Assembly: GCA_006384855.1 (NCBI GenBank)
Contig: VCJN01002541.1
Coordinates: 23,419 to 87,418 of the forward strand
From: Tetraselmis striata
Lineage: Eukaryota; Chlorophyta; Chlorodendrophyceae; Chlorodendrales; Chlorodendraceae
Reading direction: 5' to 3'
DNA length: 64,000 nt
The notes beneath the pieces were generated by a model. It did no database searches. It saw nothing but the letters and a program-made list of their open reading frames with translations, and had not been told where the DNA came from. A program made the position numbers and the translations under genes. The first letter of the stretch is position 1. Each line of letters opens with the position of its first letter. Of the stretch, positions 23,096 through 35,008 are shown piece by piece.

Positions 23096-25019
23096 CTACT
23101 GCGGGCACTCCACCAACATATGTTCGATAGTCTCAGATTCACCTCCGCCACATGCAGGGCAGTGTTCCAGGAACCGCTTAGGCATGGCATGAATCCGGGC
23201 CAATCGGTGAGCGGTGGGAAATACTCGGGTGCGTAATTGTATCATAATTACGCATTGCAGCCCGGCCACGACCCCCGCGGGGACACCCACACCGTACTGT
23301 GGCAACGGGTTTGACGCATAAGACGCATGGACATATATACTCCAGGTTTTCTTGCGTGCTAACGATGCCGACGATTCGTAACGCGCCCACACCGATGCCT
23401 TTACTAGTTTAGCAGCATCGCGCGCGGCTAGTGACCTCCACTCAAGTGGAAGGTGCGCCCCCTCAGCTAGTAGCCTTACGTTCGCCCTAGCTAGTCGATC
23501 TAACCACCGCACAGTCCCCGACGTCCACGGGTTAGGGCGCGCCCGACTTGGCTGATGATCTACTTAATGGGTTATACATGATGAATTCAAGTCGGATGCT
23601 ATAAGGAACGCCCGAGCCCGTGCCGCAGCGGCCGTAGCCTCTATGGGCGCAATATCCAACTACCGCGCGCATCATCGGTGCAGTGGCCACCCCAGGGGAG
23701 TTTTTACCCACCCCCATGAGGCACCGCAAGCACTGATTGAGTACGCACGGTTTGTAATTTATTCGCGCCGCTAGTTCTACAGTGACTATACCGATATAAT
23801 AAACATTGCGTCCCCCCCCCCCCCGTTCACTATATCGGTATGTTCACTATATCGGTGTTCATTATAAGCAGGCCCACCCGACCTCTATAGTAAACGGTTT
23901 ACTAAATCGGTACTATTGTTTATTGTAACGGTGACCCCGTTCACTGTAGCAGTCTGTGCCCATGCAAGGCAACATGTGACTCTGGATTTGTGTTTCAAGA
24001 GTTCTTGATTACTTTACATGGCTTTCTAAGGTGGCGATGGCGACAGACGCGGTGGGGCAGTTGAGTGGCGGTGGGCGCAATGTGCCGCAGTGTGCCGCCG
24101 CCGCCGCCGCCGCCGAGTGGCTGTAGAGGCCTCTGCGCCCGTACTGGAACGGTACCGGCTATCGGAACACGCCAACGGCCGGGTTCGGCGTCGGCAACAC
24201 TGCCGTTATGTAGAGAAGTTTACTATATCGGTATAGTTTGGGGCATTGTGTCCCCCCCCCCCGTTCACTATAGCGGTAAGTTTATTATATTGGTAAGTTT
24301 ATTATAGGGGTATACATAGGGATTTTTCCCGGTGTTAAGAATCCGTCCCCCCCCCCCCGTTCACTATATCGGTATGTTCACTATATCGGTATTCATTATA
24401 TCGGTATAGTCACTGTATCCATGCCTCATACTTCACACCCGGCCGTATGTTAAAGACAGACACACGCACATTAATAGGAATTATGTCCCGTCCACCGACT
24501 AATACCGAATCGAGCGCCTCAATGGCGCGCTTACCCTTCTTAACCCGGTCGTCTACTATGTGTTGCATACATAAATCCGACTTAATGACCGTACCCAAAT
24601 ACCTTTATTCATTTAAAACCGGTACCCGCCGTCCCCCCCCAAGCTGCCATCGGGCAGCTTGTTTGCATAACGCGGTCTCGTCGGAATATCGGCCTAATGC
24701 CATCACCCCACACTTAAGCAGTACCCCAAACCCCATGAAATGGTCCTCCGCCCACTGCGAGAAGTGGGCGAACATGGCATGCAGGTTATCGAACGAGCAT
24801 GTGATACCAATAGCGTCGTCCGCGTATAACTGACTTGGCACCCTTAGTGGTGGTTGCCTTGCCACTAATGTGTCGATGCACTCTGGTACATCACACCCTA
24901 GATGTTTGCCCCATCGAATATATCGTTAATAAATATGTTAAATAGGATGGGGGAAGCGGGGCATCCCTATCGGAGGCCACGCTCTATGGGTATGGGGTCT
25001 GATAGTGTTCCCGGGGCCA
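23096..25019 (-). pseudogene. LINE ORF2, reverse-transcriptase second half and C terminus
   Basis: Reading leftwards, the visible RT motifs are PIPIERGLR-stop-GCPASP then ILFNIFINDIFDG (motif B region, about 25,000-24,900), and QLYADDAIGI (the YxDD catalytic box, about 24,820). Then come a palm/thumb-like segment (DRVKKGKRAIEALDSVLVG) and VKYEAW. That frame resumes as ELAARINYKPCVLNQCL after the MITE is removed with one TA. A C-terminal CPACGGGESETIEHMLVEC gives the Cys/His knuckle (about 23,110-23,160). At least one stop (in RGLR*GCP) and a frameshift near 23,530 make it inactive. Confidence 0.85.
23780..24415. mobile_element. Tc1/mariner-type MITE, copy 1 (636 bp)
   Basis: The ends are inverted copies of CAGTGACTATACCGATATAA, flanked by TA on both sides (23,778-23,779 and 24,416-24,417). 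Inside are several shorter inverted or direct copies of ACTATATCGGTA, a (GCC)n tract and C runs. It has no coding capacity. It sits in the LINE ORF, and removing it with one TA rejoins the frame. Copy 2 at 35,009 is nearly identical. Confidence 0.93.
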
Positions 25020-25105
25020 AGACTTCTCACTTTTTAGCCGGCCCTTAACACCGGGCGAAATACTGCCTATGTACTAAATCCGGGCGAGCCGGCGCGGCTC
25101 TACTG

Positions 25106-26609
25106 GTGATGATAGTGTGCTCCTGTGAAACGGTGGACCGCCCGGCAACCGGCCGACCCACCGCCAAACATGCCCCACAAGAGGTCATCACTACAGCCAC
25201 CATGGAGATCAACATACCCGAGGAGCAACATAAGGCCGCGGTCGGCGTCGGCGCCGCTCTCGATGCGCCGCGCGGCGGCAAGACCCAACTTCCCGAGATC
25301 CGAACCGCCATCATTGCGGAACAAATCGCAGGCACCCGACTTTCACCGGCTGCCCGCCCCAGGCCAACTGACGGCCAGCGCCCTCCGCGGCGTGAAGATC
25401 AAGCTCCGCAGGAGACTACCACAACAGCCAACATTAACATCAACAGACCCAAGGAACACCAAGAGGCCGAGGTCGGCGCCACTATCGATGCGCCGCGCAA
25501 CGGCAGAGCCGAACCCCCCAAGACCTCATCAACCATTGCCGCGAAAAAAAATCACATACACCCGCCTCGGCCAGGAGGCCGAGGTCCGCCTCCGCGTCTC
25601 GAGCGGCCAGTCCCGCCAGTCCCCAATCGATCTCCCCCTTGATATCGACTGTGCCACGCAAGTCGCCATGCTATTCGGCAATCTGGCGACCCGCACCCGT
25701 GCGACGGGGGTCGACTTGCTCCGCAACCGTGAGTTCCGGAACCCGATCCGTGCCCTCGGCCCCAAGCTCAGGGTATACACATCAACCCACAACGTCCAGG
25801 CGGTGACCCGTCGCGCCCCTATACCGGCTGCCGCCGCTCCGGCAGGGGTGAGCATAGCCGGACTCGCCACTAACACGGGATCCAACGCGAAACTCGTCGC
25901 AGCCAGTATCACGCACCTATATGGGCGCCGGGAGAAGATCGCGACTGATCACCACCCGCGCCGCCTACAGCCGACCAGTCGGCGATGCACCACGGCCAGC
26001 TCCCCCAAGAGCTCCAACCACCACCAACTACCCAGCTACAAGTGGCCCACGCCCCGGCCGCGGCAGCCCCTCAAGCCACGGAGATGGACAGCAACGAGCG
26101 ACTCGCCACCGGCAGTCAAGCAGCCGGCGACAAGCGTCGATCCAGCCCCACACCCCGAGCCGGCTCCACCGGCCGCAGCCCAAGCCCCCACCGTGACAAG
26201 AGAGGCCTCGGAGGCCACCAACCCCTCGAGCATAACCCCACATCCAGCACACCAGCCCAGGCGTCCCGCCTGGCCCAACTCGCGGCAGAGGCGCATCGCC
26301 CCCGCCGCCCCCCACGCCGGACGGCTCCCTTGCAGCCGCAGGTGGATCGTATGTGGATGCTCCGCAGGCAAGGCACCCAACCCCAAACTGGAAGCACGCC
26401 CGAGACTACGGACGTTTCTAGCCGGTATGCCCGGAACGCATTTTTCGAATTTACCGCACTATTCCCCGCAAGTATTACAAACAGTGTATCGGCCGACCCA
26501 CGGGCTTGGTACCGGTACATACACGAGACGAAGTCATCATACCATTAAACGCGGTATACTGTGCCAAAAAGAAAAAATATATCTATTTGAGAAATGGAGG
26601 GCATTGTAG
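25106..26609 (+). CDS. Hypothetical Pro/Arg-rich ORF in the 11.8-kb insert
   Basis: One frame is open for 494 codons (25,125-26,609), with a second overlapping open frame at 25,106-25,642. The second contains an imperfect internal duplication (EEQHKAAVGVGAALDAPRGG and KEHQEAEVGATIDAPRNGRA). The region about 25,560-25,910 gives a more protein-like segment, QEAEVRLRVSSGQSRQSPID then DCATQVAMLFGNLATRTRAT. The rest is low-complexity Pro/Ala/Arg. I do not recognise a domain. GC-rich composition makes long chance frames likely, so true coding status is uncertain. If real it could be a structural or DNA-binding accessory protein. Confidence 0.35.
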
Positions 26610-26909
26610 CCCCGCCCCCCCAAGCTAGCCGGCTCAGCGGTACATAAATACTGAGCACAATATAGCTAATCCGGTTGGCTCCCCTCCCCCATCACACCTC
26701 AGTAGCAGCATGCGGGACGCCTCTGGCTGCCTTAGCGTGCCCGGTGAGCTCTGGATGGGATGGGTCTGACTTAGGTAGGGACAGCAGGGGGGCGCTGCTG
26801 TCTTAGCTATAGCCCACTGGAAGGTGGAGGGGCTAGGAAACATTGGAGGATGGCCGGTAGCTTGAGCTGTGATAACACTTCGTGTTCCAACAGTAGTTTA
26901 ACCTATTTT

Positions 26910-27107
26910 GCGCCGTGGAATTCATTTTGCACCGTAGGGTTTGTTTATACCCTAGTTCCCGGGTTTACTATCAGTACTTAAGACTCACTGGTGATGTAGC
27001 TTGGGTTTGTAGACCTTGGGTGCAGTGCAGCATTCAACAGCATGAAGGCCAGCCGCGACGCATATCTAATGTTGGTTTTGGAGCATTTTGTCCAAAATGG
27101 GACAAGA
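26910..27107. repeat. Left subterminal repeats of the 11.8-kb insert
   Basis: TTTTGCGCCGTGG and TTTTGCACCGTAG lie near 26,912-26,940, and TTTTGTCCAAAATGGGACAA lies at about 27,085-27,104. The same motif pair (TTTGYGCC…, then GTCCAAA…GGGACAAAA) occurs in inverted orientation on the right side at 36.4-36.6 kb. Confidence 0.55.
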
Positions 27108-27139
27108 TGAGGCCATGAAATCAATATTTATTATGATTA

Positions 27140-27144
27140 TTACA
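27140..27144 (-). terminator. Candidate poly(A) signal of the DUF7869-type gene
   Basis: TGTAA on the minus strand, about 40 bases after the stop codon. Confidence 0.45.
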
Positions 27145-27181
27145 TCCAGCGGCTAGCTAGCCACAAGACGTTGCTGATAGT

Positions 27182-30100
27182 TTATTCGTTGAGCATCCCC
27201 AACTCAAGCAAGTCCTTCTTCGTGGCTGCGTTAAACTTGACGACTCCGCCGGGTTTGCGTTGCCCTGGGGTGGTTGACATGACGTGGACGCAGTTGTTTC
27301 GTGGCTGGCTGATTTGCCACCCAGTTTGCGCATATGTCTTCACGACTTGGACGCTTTTACCGTACCACTTCTTTCTGACCATGGTGCCGTCCTCGTTGAA
27401 CACCTCTCGACTTCCCGACGCGTCGTGGATGGCCTTCGCGTACGATAGGGGGACGGCTTCAACAAGCTTCCAAGGAAGCGTCAGGCACTTCTCCCAACTT
27501 GTGTCAACTGGCTTCTTCCCTCCTTTTGTCTGCGCGTACAACCATAGGGGCATGAGGGGTTTGCCCTTTGCATCGGCATGGAAGGGCTCGTATACGGCCA
27601 CGGTCAACGTGTCTTCGGTAGTCTCGCGCGACTTCACAAGCCCGATGACGAATCTCGACTCCCAATCACCAAGAGTTTCAGGACACTTGTCTTCCTCATG
27701 CACCTAACGATGACCAAGACCGCGAGCTATGTTAGTCCCGAGCGAGACGCCACGCCATTTTTGTCCCAGCTGGGACAAAATAACAAGCAAGGTAAAAGAA
27801 CCAAATGTTTTGTCCCGTAAAGGACAAAAATGACAAACAATGGGACTCACATCGGAGACGTCGATGACAACGAGGTTCGAGCCCTTTGCATCGCTGGGCG
27901 ATGTGTTGTCATGAAGCCTCTCCTTGGCGCCGGCGTGAACTCCCCGGAAGGCGCTGTCATCTTGAAGCACTTGAGCACGAACCTCGGCTTCAACGCGAGC
28001 GGCTTCGGCATTGTTGAGGTCTGCGTTGGTAGCCATCGTGTGACGTGCCTCAGCAGGCGCGGTCTGCCCGTGCTCGCGCAAGAAATCGTCAACTTCCTCT
28101 TTCCGTTGCGGCCAGAACCCGGAGAAAGCTGCCGAAGGAGCAGTTTGCATCTCATCCAAGTCGTCGAGCAGATTCTTCCAGCTCTCGCGCTCGACTAGGG
28201 AGAAGTGCCACTGGACCGCCAGGTCCGTGATGTACGACCTGACCTTCTTGAAATCATCCAAGTACCTCTGGACCTTCACCGCGTCGGGCTTCTTTTTGTC
28301 GCACAGAGCGTACAAAAGGGGCCGGCCCGCACGAATCTCGGGCGTCCCAGTTGGCGCGCTCTTCAAGATCTGCACGGGCTCAGAAAGCGGTGTGTTGGAC
28401 CACAAGGCGGTGCGCAACGAGCCGCCAGACGCGGCGGCGTCGTCACGGGTGAACTCGAATTTGTGCGGCTTACTGATGTCCTGAATGTGGTCTTGGAAAT
28501 GGGGCCTTAACCACTCAGAGAAGTCGAGGGAGAATGAGAGCTCAGCAATCTCCGGAGTGGGCGAGAATGCCTTCGCCACCAAGTCAAGAAAGGCCTCGAT
28601 TGTGTAGGCGGAGCTGCGAGATAGCGCAAGACTAATGCGGCTGAAGATCTTGTCAACCCGTTCGTGAGTGTGCCCGACAGGCAAGAAGACCAAATGAATG
28701 ACGTCGCAGATGCCGATAGACACAAGCCAATTGCAGAGGGCCGCCACGTTCCTATTCTTGTTCTCCCTGACGGTGTTGTCCATCTGGATTCTGATGTACG
28801 GAATCTTTCTACCACGGTGTTGAATTTCCTGCATCGCAGACCAGATTTCATCAGTCCATGGCTACCGGACAACCACGGCGAACCTATCGGGAGGGTAACG
28901 AGCTCACCTTCATGATCGTGATCCATATCAGAGTGCACGTCGTGGACGAATCGTGGGGGATGGTGTTGGTGTAGTAGTAGATGTCGTCCGGGCGGTATCC
29001 GTCGTACTTCACACAGGTGAGGTGGTACTTGAGGAGCATGTCGGGCTTCACAGTCTTGGGGATGCGAACCCAGTGAGGCAGCAGGGTCTTCGCGGAGTCC
29101 ATGCTATCAATTTCGAAGAAGAAGAAGTTTCCATGGCCAAGGCGCGACTGGAAGACGGCGTTGTTCAGATCCCTTCGTTCCTGGCGCACTCTCTCGAGGT
29201 GTACCTTCTGCTCAGCTCTGACCTGACGCCTCACCGGCTGCTGATGTTGACGGTGCACTAGACGTTCCTCTGGCGTCATGTCCTTTGTGCAAATCTCGCG
29301 AGCTTGGTCTCTGAGTGCTTTTCCCGCCGCGCATATGGGAGAGTGGCTGAATCGCTTCACCTTCGGCGTGGTGACATCCGGGAAGTCTTCCTTCCAATTC
29401 CGGCGGAAAGTGTCGAACGATGCGAGCTTCACTTCGCTCTCGGTAGCCAAATCTACAAAGGGGCAGGGGCATGATAGGTCGGTATACAAATAAGGTCTCA
29501 TACTGCGAGACAGAAAAGTTCGGTCTAAAGTGGGTCGAAATAATTATATCGGTAGTTGGTGAATAATTCTGTAATCCGCATGGCGAAACAATCTGTCATC
29601 AGTGTGACGAAACGGTATGTCAGTAGTGGGACAAAACCGTCTCTCATCAGTGGGACAAGACGTTCTCTCTGCAGGGGGACGATATCGGCTAATTATGTGG
29701 GACAAATACTTTTGTGGTCGGTGGGACGAAACGGTATGCCATGAGCGGTGCGAAACGTTCTGTCATCAGTGGGACGAAATCGGTCGGGCGTCGGTGGGAC
29801 TAAACGTTTTGGCGATAGCGGGACGAAACGGTTTGTCATCAGCGGGACGAAACGGTCTGTCATCAGCGGGACAAAACGGCATGTCATCAGTGGGACGAAA
29901 CGGCATGTCATCAGTGGGACAAAACGGTCTGTCATCAGCGGGACGAAACGGTTTGTCATCAGCGGGACGAAACGGTTTCTCATCAGTGGGACGAAACGGT
30001 TTCTCATCAGTGGGACGAAACGGTTTGTCATCAGTGGCACGAAACGGTTTGTCATCAGCGGGACAAAAACGGTCTGTCGTCAGCGGGACGAAACGGTATG

Positions 30101-31079
30101 TCATCAGTGGCCATGGGACAAAACGGTCTGTCATCAGCGGGACAAAACGGTTTGTCCTCAGTGGGACGAAACGGTTTGTCATCAGCGGGACGAAACGGTC
30201 TGTCGTCAGCGGGACGAAACGGTATGTCATCAGTGGGACAAAATGGGCCTCACCACGGAGAATGGCGTTGTCGTCCTCGGCCCACGACTTGTAGTAGTAG
30301 TAGACGCAAATCTTGGTCATCCAGGGAGGTAGGTGCTTCTTGAAGGTCTCGCTGTTTCCGTCATGAAAAGGCATGATCTCGACGTGACCGAGGTCATCCG
30401 AGAAGAAGTGCTCGAGAAACATGCGCACATGCTCCCTCGGTCCGGTCTGTCTGCTCTCGTATTGCTTGCGCTGCCTGATGTACGTGGGTTCGTTATCCAC
30501 CACCGACCGCTGGATCACGAGACGTCTGTGTTTCGAGACCTCATGCAAGACCTCCCACGCACGCCCACACGTGTAGATGGGGCCGCGATGATCGAAAGAT
30601 CGCAAATAGCCACCGTGATCGAACATGTAATCGAACTTGTCGGATGCCGACTCGTAGCCACCCCTAAGAACCTGAGCGAGCCGGTCAAAGGAGCGGTTCT
30701 GATTGCCAGAGTATACGGTCAACGCACGGTCCAACACGGCATCAACGAGGGCCTCTCCGCACTGTGTGTATAGCTTGTGCACGCACTTGCGCGAACAGCA
30801 TGGCGACTGCTCGCTAGCCTCCTTGGCGAGCATGAGGCGGATACAATCGCGAGAGGTGCGCTTGCTGATCAGAGACGAGACCTTGCCATTACCGCTTTCG
30901 GCGACCTCATCGCAGCCCTTGCCCCACGTGTACTTCCTTTTCTCAGGCTCCTTACGATCACTCGCACGCGCGTCGCAATCACACGAGTACCCGTTGCGGC
31001 ACGAACACAGCGGTAATGTAACTGTAGTGTCCGACTCGCCGGATCCTGGAGAAGAGGCCATGCTTTCGACCGCCGCCAT
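27182..31079 (-). CDS. DUF7869-type DDE/RNase H-like protein, 956 aa, four exons
   Basis: Probably the catalytic protein of the 11.8-kb insert. Exons 31079-30254, 29452-28908, 28828-27851 and 27703-27182 join in frame with GT-AG introns and no stop, giving 956 residues. The N-terminal region has a Cys cluster (CCSRKCVHKL). Candidate acidic residues are D391 in FEIDSMDS, D474 in IQMDNTVRENKNR and E513/D516 in LPVGHTHERVDKIFS. The DN..RENKNR and FLPVGHTHE.VD boxes are, from memory, the signature of DUF7869, a family expanded in algae and protists and usually regarded as transposase-like but uncharacterised. The C terminus (exon 4) is a separate conserved-looking domain (KKWYGKSVQVVKTYAQTGW). 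Intron 1 (801 bp) is filled by a 24-bp minisatellite. A nearby ATG (MASSPGSGES, 31,061) is an alternative start. It is divergent from the methyltransferase-like gene. Confidence 0.75.
29576..30243. repeat. 24-bp minisatellite, array 1 (~27 units)
   Basis: The unit reads GGGACGAAACGG followed by TTTGTCATCAGT, with small substitutions (A/G, C/T) between units. Because the period is a multiple of three, all frames stay open and give false proteins of repeating VISGTKRF on one strand and FVPLMTNR on the other. The array lies wholly inside intron 1 of the DUF7869-type gene, ending right beside the 5' splice site at 30,253. Confidence 0.95.
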
Positions 31080-31627
31080 GCAGCGCGGGGCGAGTGGGTG
31101 GGGGGGGGGGGGGGGGGGGGTGAAGGACTGTGATCTGTGGTGAGGAAGAGTGACGGCCGATGACCGTTCTCGGACGGGCCATTGACCGGGGTGCATAATA
31201 CCCAGCTACGGGTCAAAATAATTGATGACTCAAATACCGTGTTATTTCGTGCTTCTCTGGTATGTCGGAAATAGTTCTATACTAGTAAGTACACCCGAAT
31301 CCAATCCAAGGAATCTATCATCCCATGAAGGAATATTATTGCCACGCCACTTTACTCTCGTACCGTTATGACTCTCGAGTAGGGAATATTTTATCTTCCA
31401 GTAATAGTAATATATAGTCGCAGTAGTTAGCCCTGTATATTCGTCGCGGTGCAAAATACATGAACCTGATGACGACGACGAGGTACACTATAGTGTGCGC
31501 ACGCGCGTCGTTGGTCCAGCAGGGGTCAGAGCGGCGGCAGACAGAAACCACGTCATTTCCAACTCTCCCTCACCGCTTCCCACCAAGAAACCCGCTCATC
31601 TACCGCGTCAACCTACCTACCGCCAGA
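31080..31627. promoter_or_regulatory. Divergent intergenic region of the gene pair
   Basis: About 550 bases separate the starts of the DUF7869-type gene (-) and the methyltransferase-like gene (+). The region includes a run of about 20 G (31,101-31,120) and an AT-rich core (about 31,210-31,460). It probably contains promoters for both genes, but no specific box can be assigned. Confidence 0.4.
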
Positions 31628-31701
31628 ATGGCGCCGAAGAAGAACGAGCCTGCCAAGGACAAGGAAGACAAGGACGACGCCACCCTAGATGAGTTGCGCG
31701 C

Positions 31702-32062
31702 GCGTACAGTAGCCGCATGCCTGCTCGACGCGTGATACGGCCAGATCTAGCGAGTTCGGTTAGGGTACACTGTAGAAGCGGTGTAATCTAGGACCACTCG
31801 AGGTGTAGGCAGACGAGTGGCAGCGTACAGTAGCCGCCTGCCTGCTCGACGCGTGATACGGCCAGATCTAGCGAGTTCGGTTAGGGTTCACTGTAGAAGC
31901 GGTGTAATCTAGGACCACTCGAGGTGTAGGCAGACGAGTGGCAGCGTACAGTAGCCGCCTGCCTGCTCGACGCGTGATGCGGCCAGATCTAGCGAGTTCG
32001 GTTAGGGTTCCCTGTAGAAGCGGTGTAATCTAGGACCGCTCGAGGTGTAGGCAGACGAGTGG
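31702..32062. repeat. Three tandem 121-bp units
   Basis: Units begin at 31,702, 31,823 and 31,944 with GCGTACAGTAGCCGC and are almost identical. The first unit starts at the 3' end of the putative first exon of the methyltransferase-like gene, so the exon end seems to have been copied into the intron. Confidence 0.95.
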
Positions 32063-32302
32063 AAATAGAAACCCAAACGAGACGAGCGGCATCAGGGTCC
32101 TGCAGGGTAGTATTACGTCCCGTCGAGGCAGCTGCGGCAAGCATTAGGATGCTAATTGGTGGTGGGAGGGGGTGGGGGTGAAGAGCGGCCAGGGGGAACC
32201 TCTGCCTGTACTCCGCCGTAAGGAGTGGTTAAATATTAGTGTGAAGCGCAGTACTTAAAGACATTACATTATTAAACCGCAGTACATAATGTATTGAAAA
32301 TA

Positions 32303-32893
32303 GTTTTGTCATCAGTGGGACGAAACGGTTTGTCATCAGTGGGACGAAACGGTTTGTCATCAGTGGGACGAAACGGTCTGTCATCAGTGGGACGAAACGG
32401 TTTGTCATCAGTGGGACGAAACGGTTTGTCATCAGCGGGACGAAACGGTTTGTCATCAGTGGGACGAAACGGTTTGTCATCAGTGGGACGAAACGGTTTG
32501 TCATCAGTGGGACGAAACGGTTTGTGAGCAGTGGGACGAAACGGTTTGTCATCAGCGGGACGAAATAAACGTTCTGTCATCAGTGGGACAAAACGGTTTG
32601 TGAGCAGTGGGACGAAACGGTTTGTCATCAGCGGGACGAAACGTTCTGTCATCAGTGGGACGAAACGTTCTGTCATCAGTGGGACGAAACGGTCTGTCAT
32701 CAGTGGGACGAAACGGTCTGTCATCAGTGGGACGAAACGTTTTGTCATCAGTGGGACGAAACCGTCTGTCATCAGTGGGACGAAACGGTATGTCATAAGT
32801 GGGACGAAACGGTCTGTCATCAGTGGGACGAAACGGTCTGTCGTCAGTGGGACGAAACGGTCTGTCATCAGCGGGACGAAACGGTTTGTCATC
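32303..32893. repeat. 24-bp minisatellite, array 2 (~24 units)
   Basis: Same unit and same plus-strand orientation as array 1 at 29.6-30.2 kb, now within the first large intron of the methyltransferase-like gene. It ends about 50 bases before the acceptor TTTCTGCAG (32,941). Confidence 0.95.
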
Positions 32894-35008
32894 GAGGTAC
32901 AATCGTTCGGAATTTTGAAATCGGTGCAATTGTTTCTGCAGAACCTTCGCAGATGTTTCGAGAGCCGGTATGCAGAACAGGATGCAAATCGCCCCGGCTT
33001 TAGGGCACTTCCGCAAATCAGGGTAGTGAAGGAGTTCAAGAAGTCTGAAGTTCTTCAAGTTGAACTTGAGAAGATCGGCATCAAAGATGAGAAGAGCAGC
33101 GAGTTCTCAAATTTGATTGACCTCTGCTCGCGCCCACAACGGTGAGCTGCGTACATGATGAAAATTTATCGTGTTGTTGATGCTGCTAGATTCTGACAAA
33201 TGATTTGCGCAGTGTTTTTGAGCCCCTTGAGCAGATTTCTGAAGCCTACCGGCATGTGGACCTCGGGGTTCGAGGATGGGACGAAGCCAGAACCAAACTC
33301 CGAGACCTATTTGTGTACTACCAGCAAGAACTCGATAGAGTCGAGCGTCTCAATTACGGCAGGCAACTCACCCAGAAGGAAGTGAGGAAGGTTTACGAAG
33401 CAATTCGGAAGCATATCAATACAATCCTCGATAACAAGAAGTACGGCTTCGGGAAAGACAGAGCTCACTTCCGAGTCGCCCTCATGGAGGTAAGTTGTGA
33501 CCGACCCCAGTGTCTTAATCACATGGAATACTATCATTCCTTTCTCCGTACTGAAGTTTGTTTTTCGGCCCAGGATGTTGGCTTTGGACCCCATGCGCCC
33601 TGGCTAGACGAGCCGTCTCTTGCCAAGCAGAGCGATTGCGCGGATCTCCCTGTGGGCCAGATGTACCTGGTGGTTGGACTGCTCATCCAAGGCGAGCACA
33701 GTGTGACCCCTTGCCTCTACGAGCTGGTGGATGACATTAAGCACGCCGGCGACAATGGCCCCATGGCTGTTACGCACACCAACGCGGAGTGGCTCGCGAT
33801 GATTGAGACCTGGAGGTTTCGCGATCTCTTGCGTCGAGCAAGCATCAAGCTCATGAATGTCATTGACACGGCCAAGGGCAGGGAGACAATCCAACTGCTG
33901 ACGCCGGACGAACCGGCCAGGAATTGGGGGAAATATCTCTCGGACCACATCATCGATTGGGATGTGCAAGACAAAGTGTCGGATGAGCAAGCGGCCGCTC
34001 GCCTTGACGCCATCACCAAGTTCCGAGCCAAGGTTGATGACCTCGGCCCAACAGGCTTCCCTAGAAAGTTCCAGGATTTGTTCAAAGGTGCTCATCGCTC
34101 CGGTCCGTTGATGGTCTTGCTGACCCCTCCTGTCAGATGGGGGGACATGAAATCCGCCGATTGTCTCACACCACTACCGGTTCGAGAGCATATCGCGGCC
34201 ACCAACACCACCATCAGGAGTGAGGCGTATCGCATCAAGAATCAGATGCCGGACTTGGTCATCTCCTTCTTCACAGAGTTTGCTCTTTTGGCATGTGCGC
34301 CGGAGCTTATCGCGGTTTCCGCTCCGAATGTTTCTAATGAGCTGTGGATATCGATGAAGGTAACTAAGATCTTGTGCAACCACAAATGCTCTTCTGAATT
34401 TTCGTTGTGAGCTATTAACCCGAATCTGTTTTCTAATACACACAGGCCGAGGAACTTCCGGTGATGCCCAAGGGAGAAGGGGTCGACAAGGATGACAAGG
34501 TGTGGTTGAACACGGAGCTTTGCAAGACTTGCATTGTGGAGGGGAACTTCAAGGCTCCCGCGACAAAACAATTCGTCGCGGACGCCGTGTCGGCAGTTCG
34601 TGCCAAAAAGGCAACAGTCTTCATTGCCGACGCGCTGGGTTTTCGGAGCTAGTTCGCACACATGGGACTCGAAGGATGCTGCGTGGGGTACGGACGACTT
34701 CAACGACGTGTTTGCTTTCGCCAGGCAAGACAACCCCCACAACCCCGGTGCGTACTAGATGACTGTGCTTTCATTTATCTCATTCCCGATTTACCCCCGC
34801 GCAGGCAGTTGAATATCCAGACTGGATCTTCTGACGTCCACACTGCTCTCGATGGGTGCCATTTCTTCATTCACCTCTCGGACCAGCAACTTGGATCCGC
34901 AATCACAGCCGTTCAAAAACAAGCTGAGGACCTCATCTATCACGTCCTGACTTGGGCTAAGGATTGCGGGATGAAGATGGGCAGCTCTCTGCGTCACGAC
35001 GCCGAGTA

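Larger units (their letters stand above)
22984..25019 (-). mobile_element. LINE (non-LTR retrotransposon), 3' part
   Basis: This is the 3' portion of a minus-strand LINE whose 5' portion lies at 36,814-37,340. It carries the second half of the reverse transcriptase, the post-RT region and a C-terminal CCHC-type knuckle, and ends near the C50 tract. It is interrupted by a mariner MITE at 23,780-24,415. Confidence 0.85.

Noticed and set aside
29576-32893. Regular short repeats resembling CRISPR arrays
   Set aside because: Units are contiguous 24-mers without unique spacers, and the setting is an intron-containing eukaryotic locus. These are minisatellites.
29617-33145. Long ORFs with VISGTKRF / FVPLMTNR repeats
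   Set aside because: They are open only because the 24-bp unit is a multiple of three. The arrays lie in introns bounded by good splice sites that join real exons in frame.
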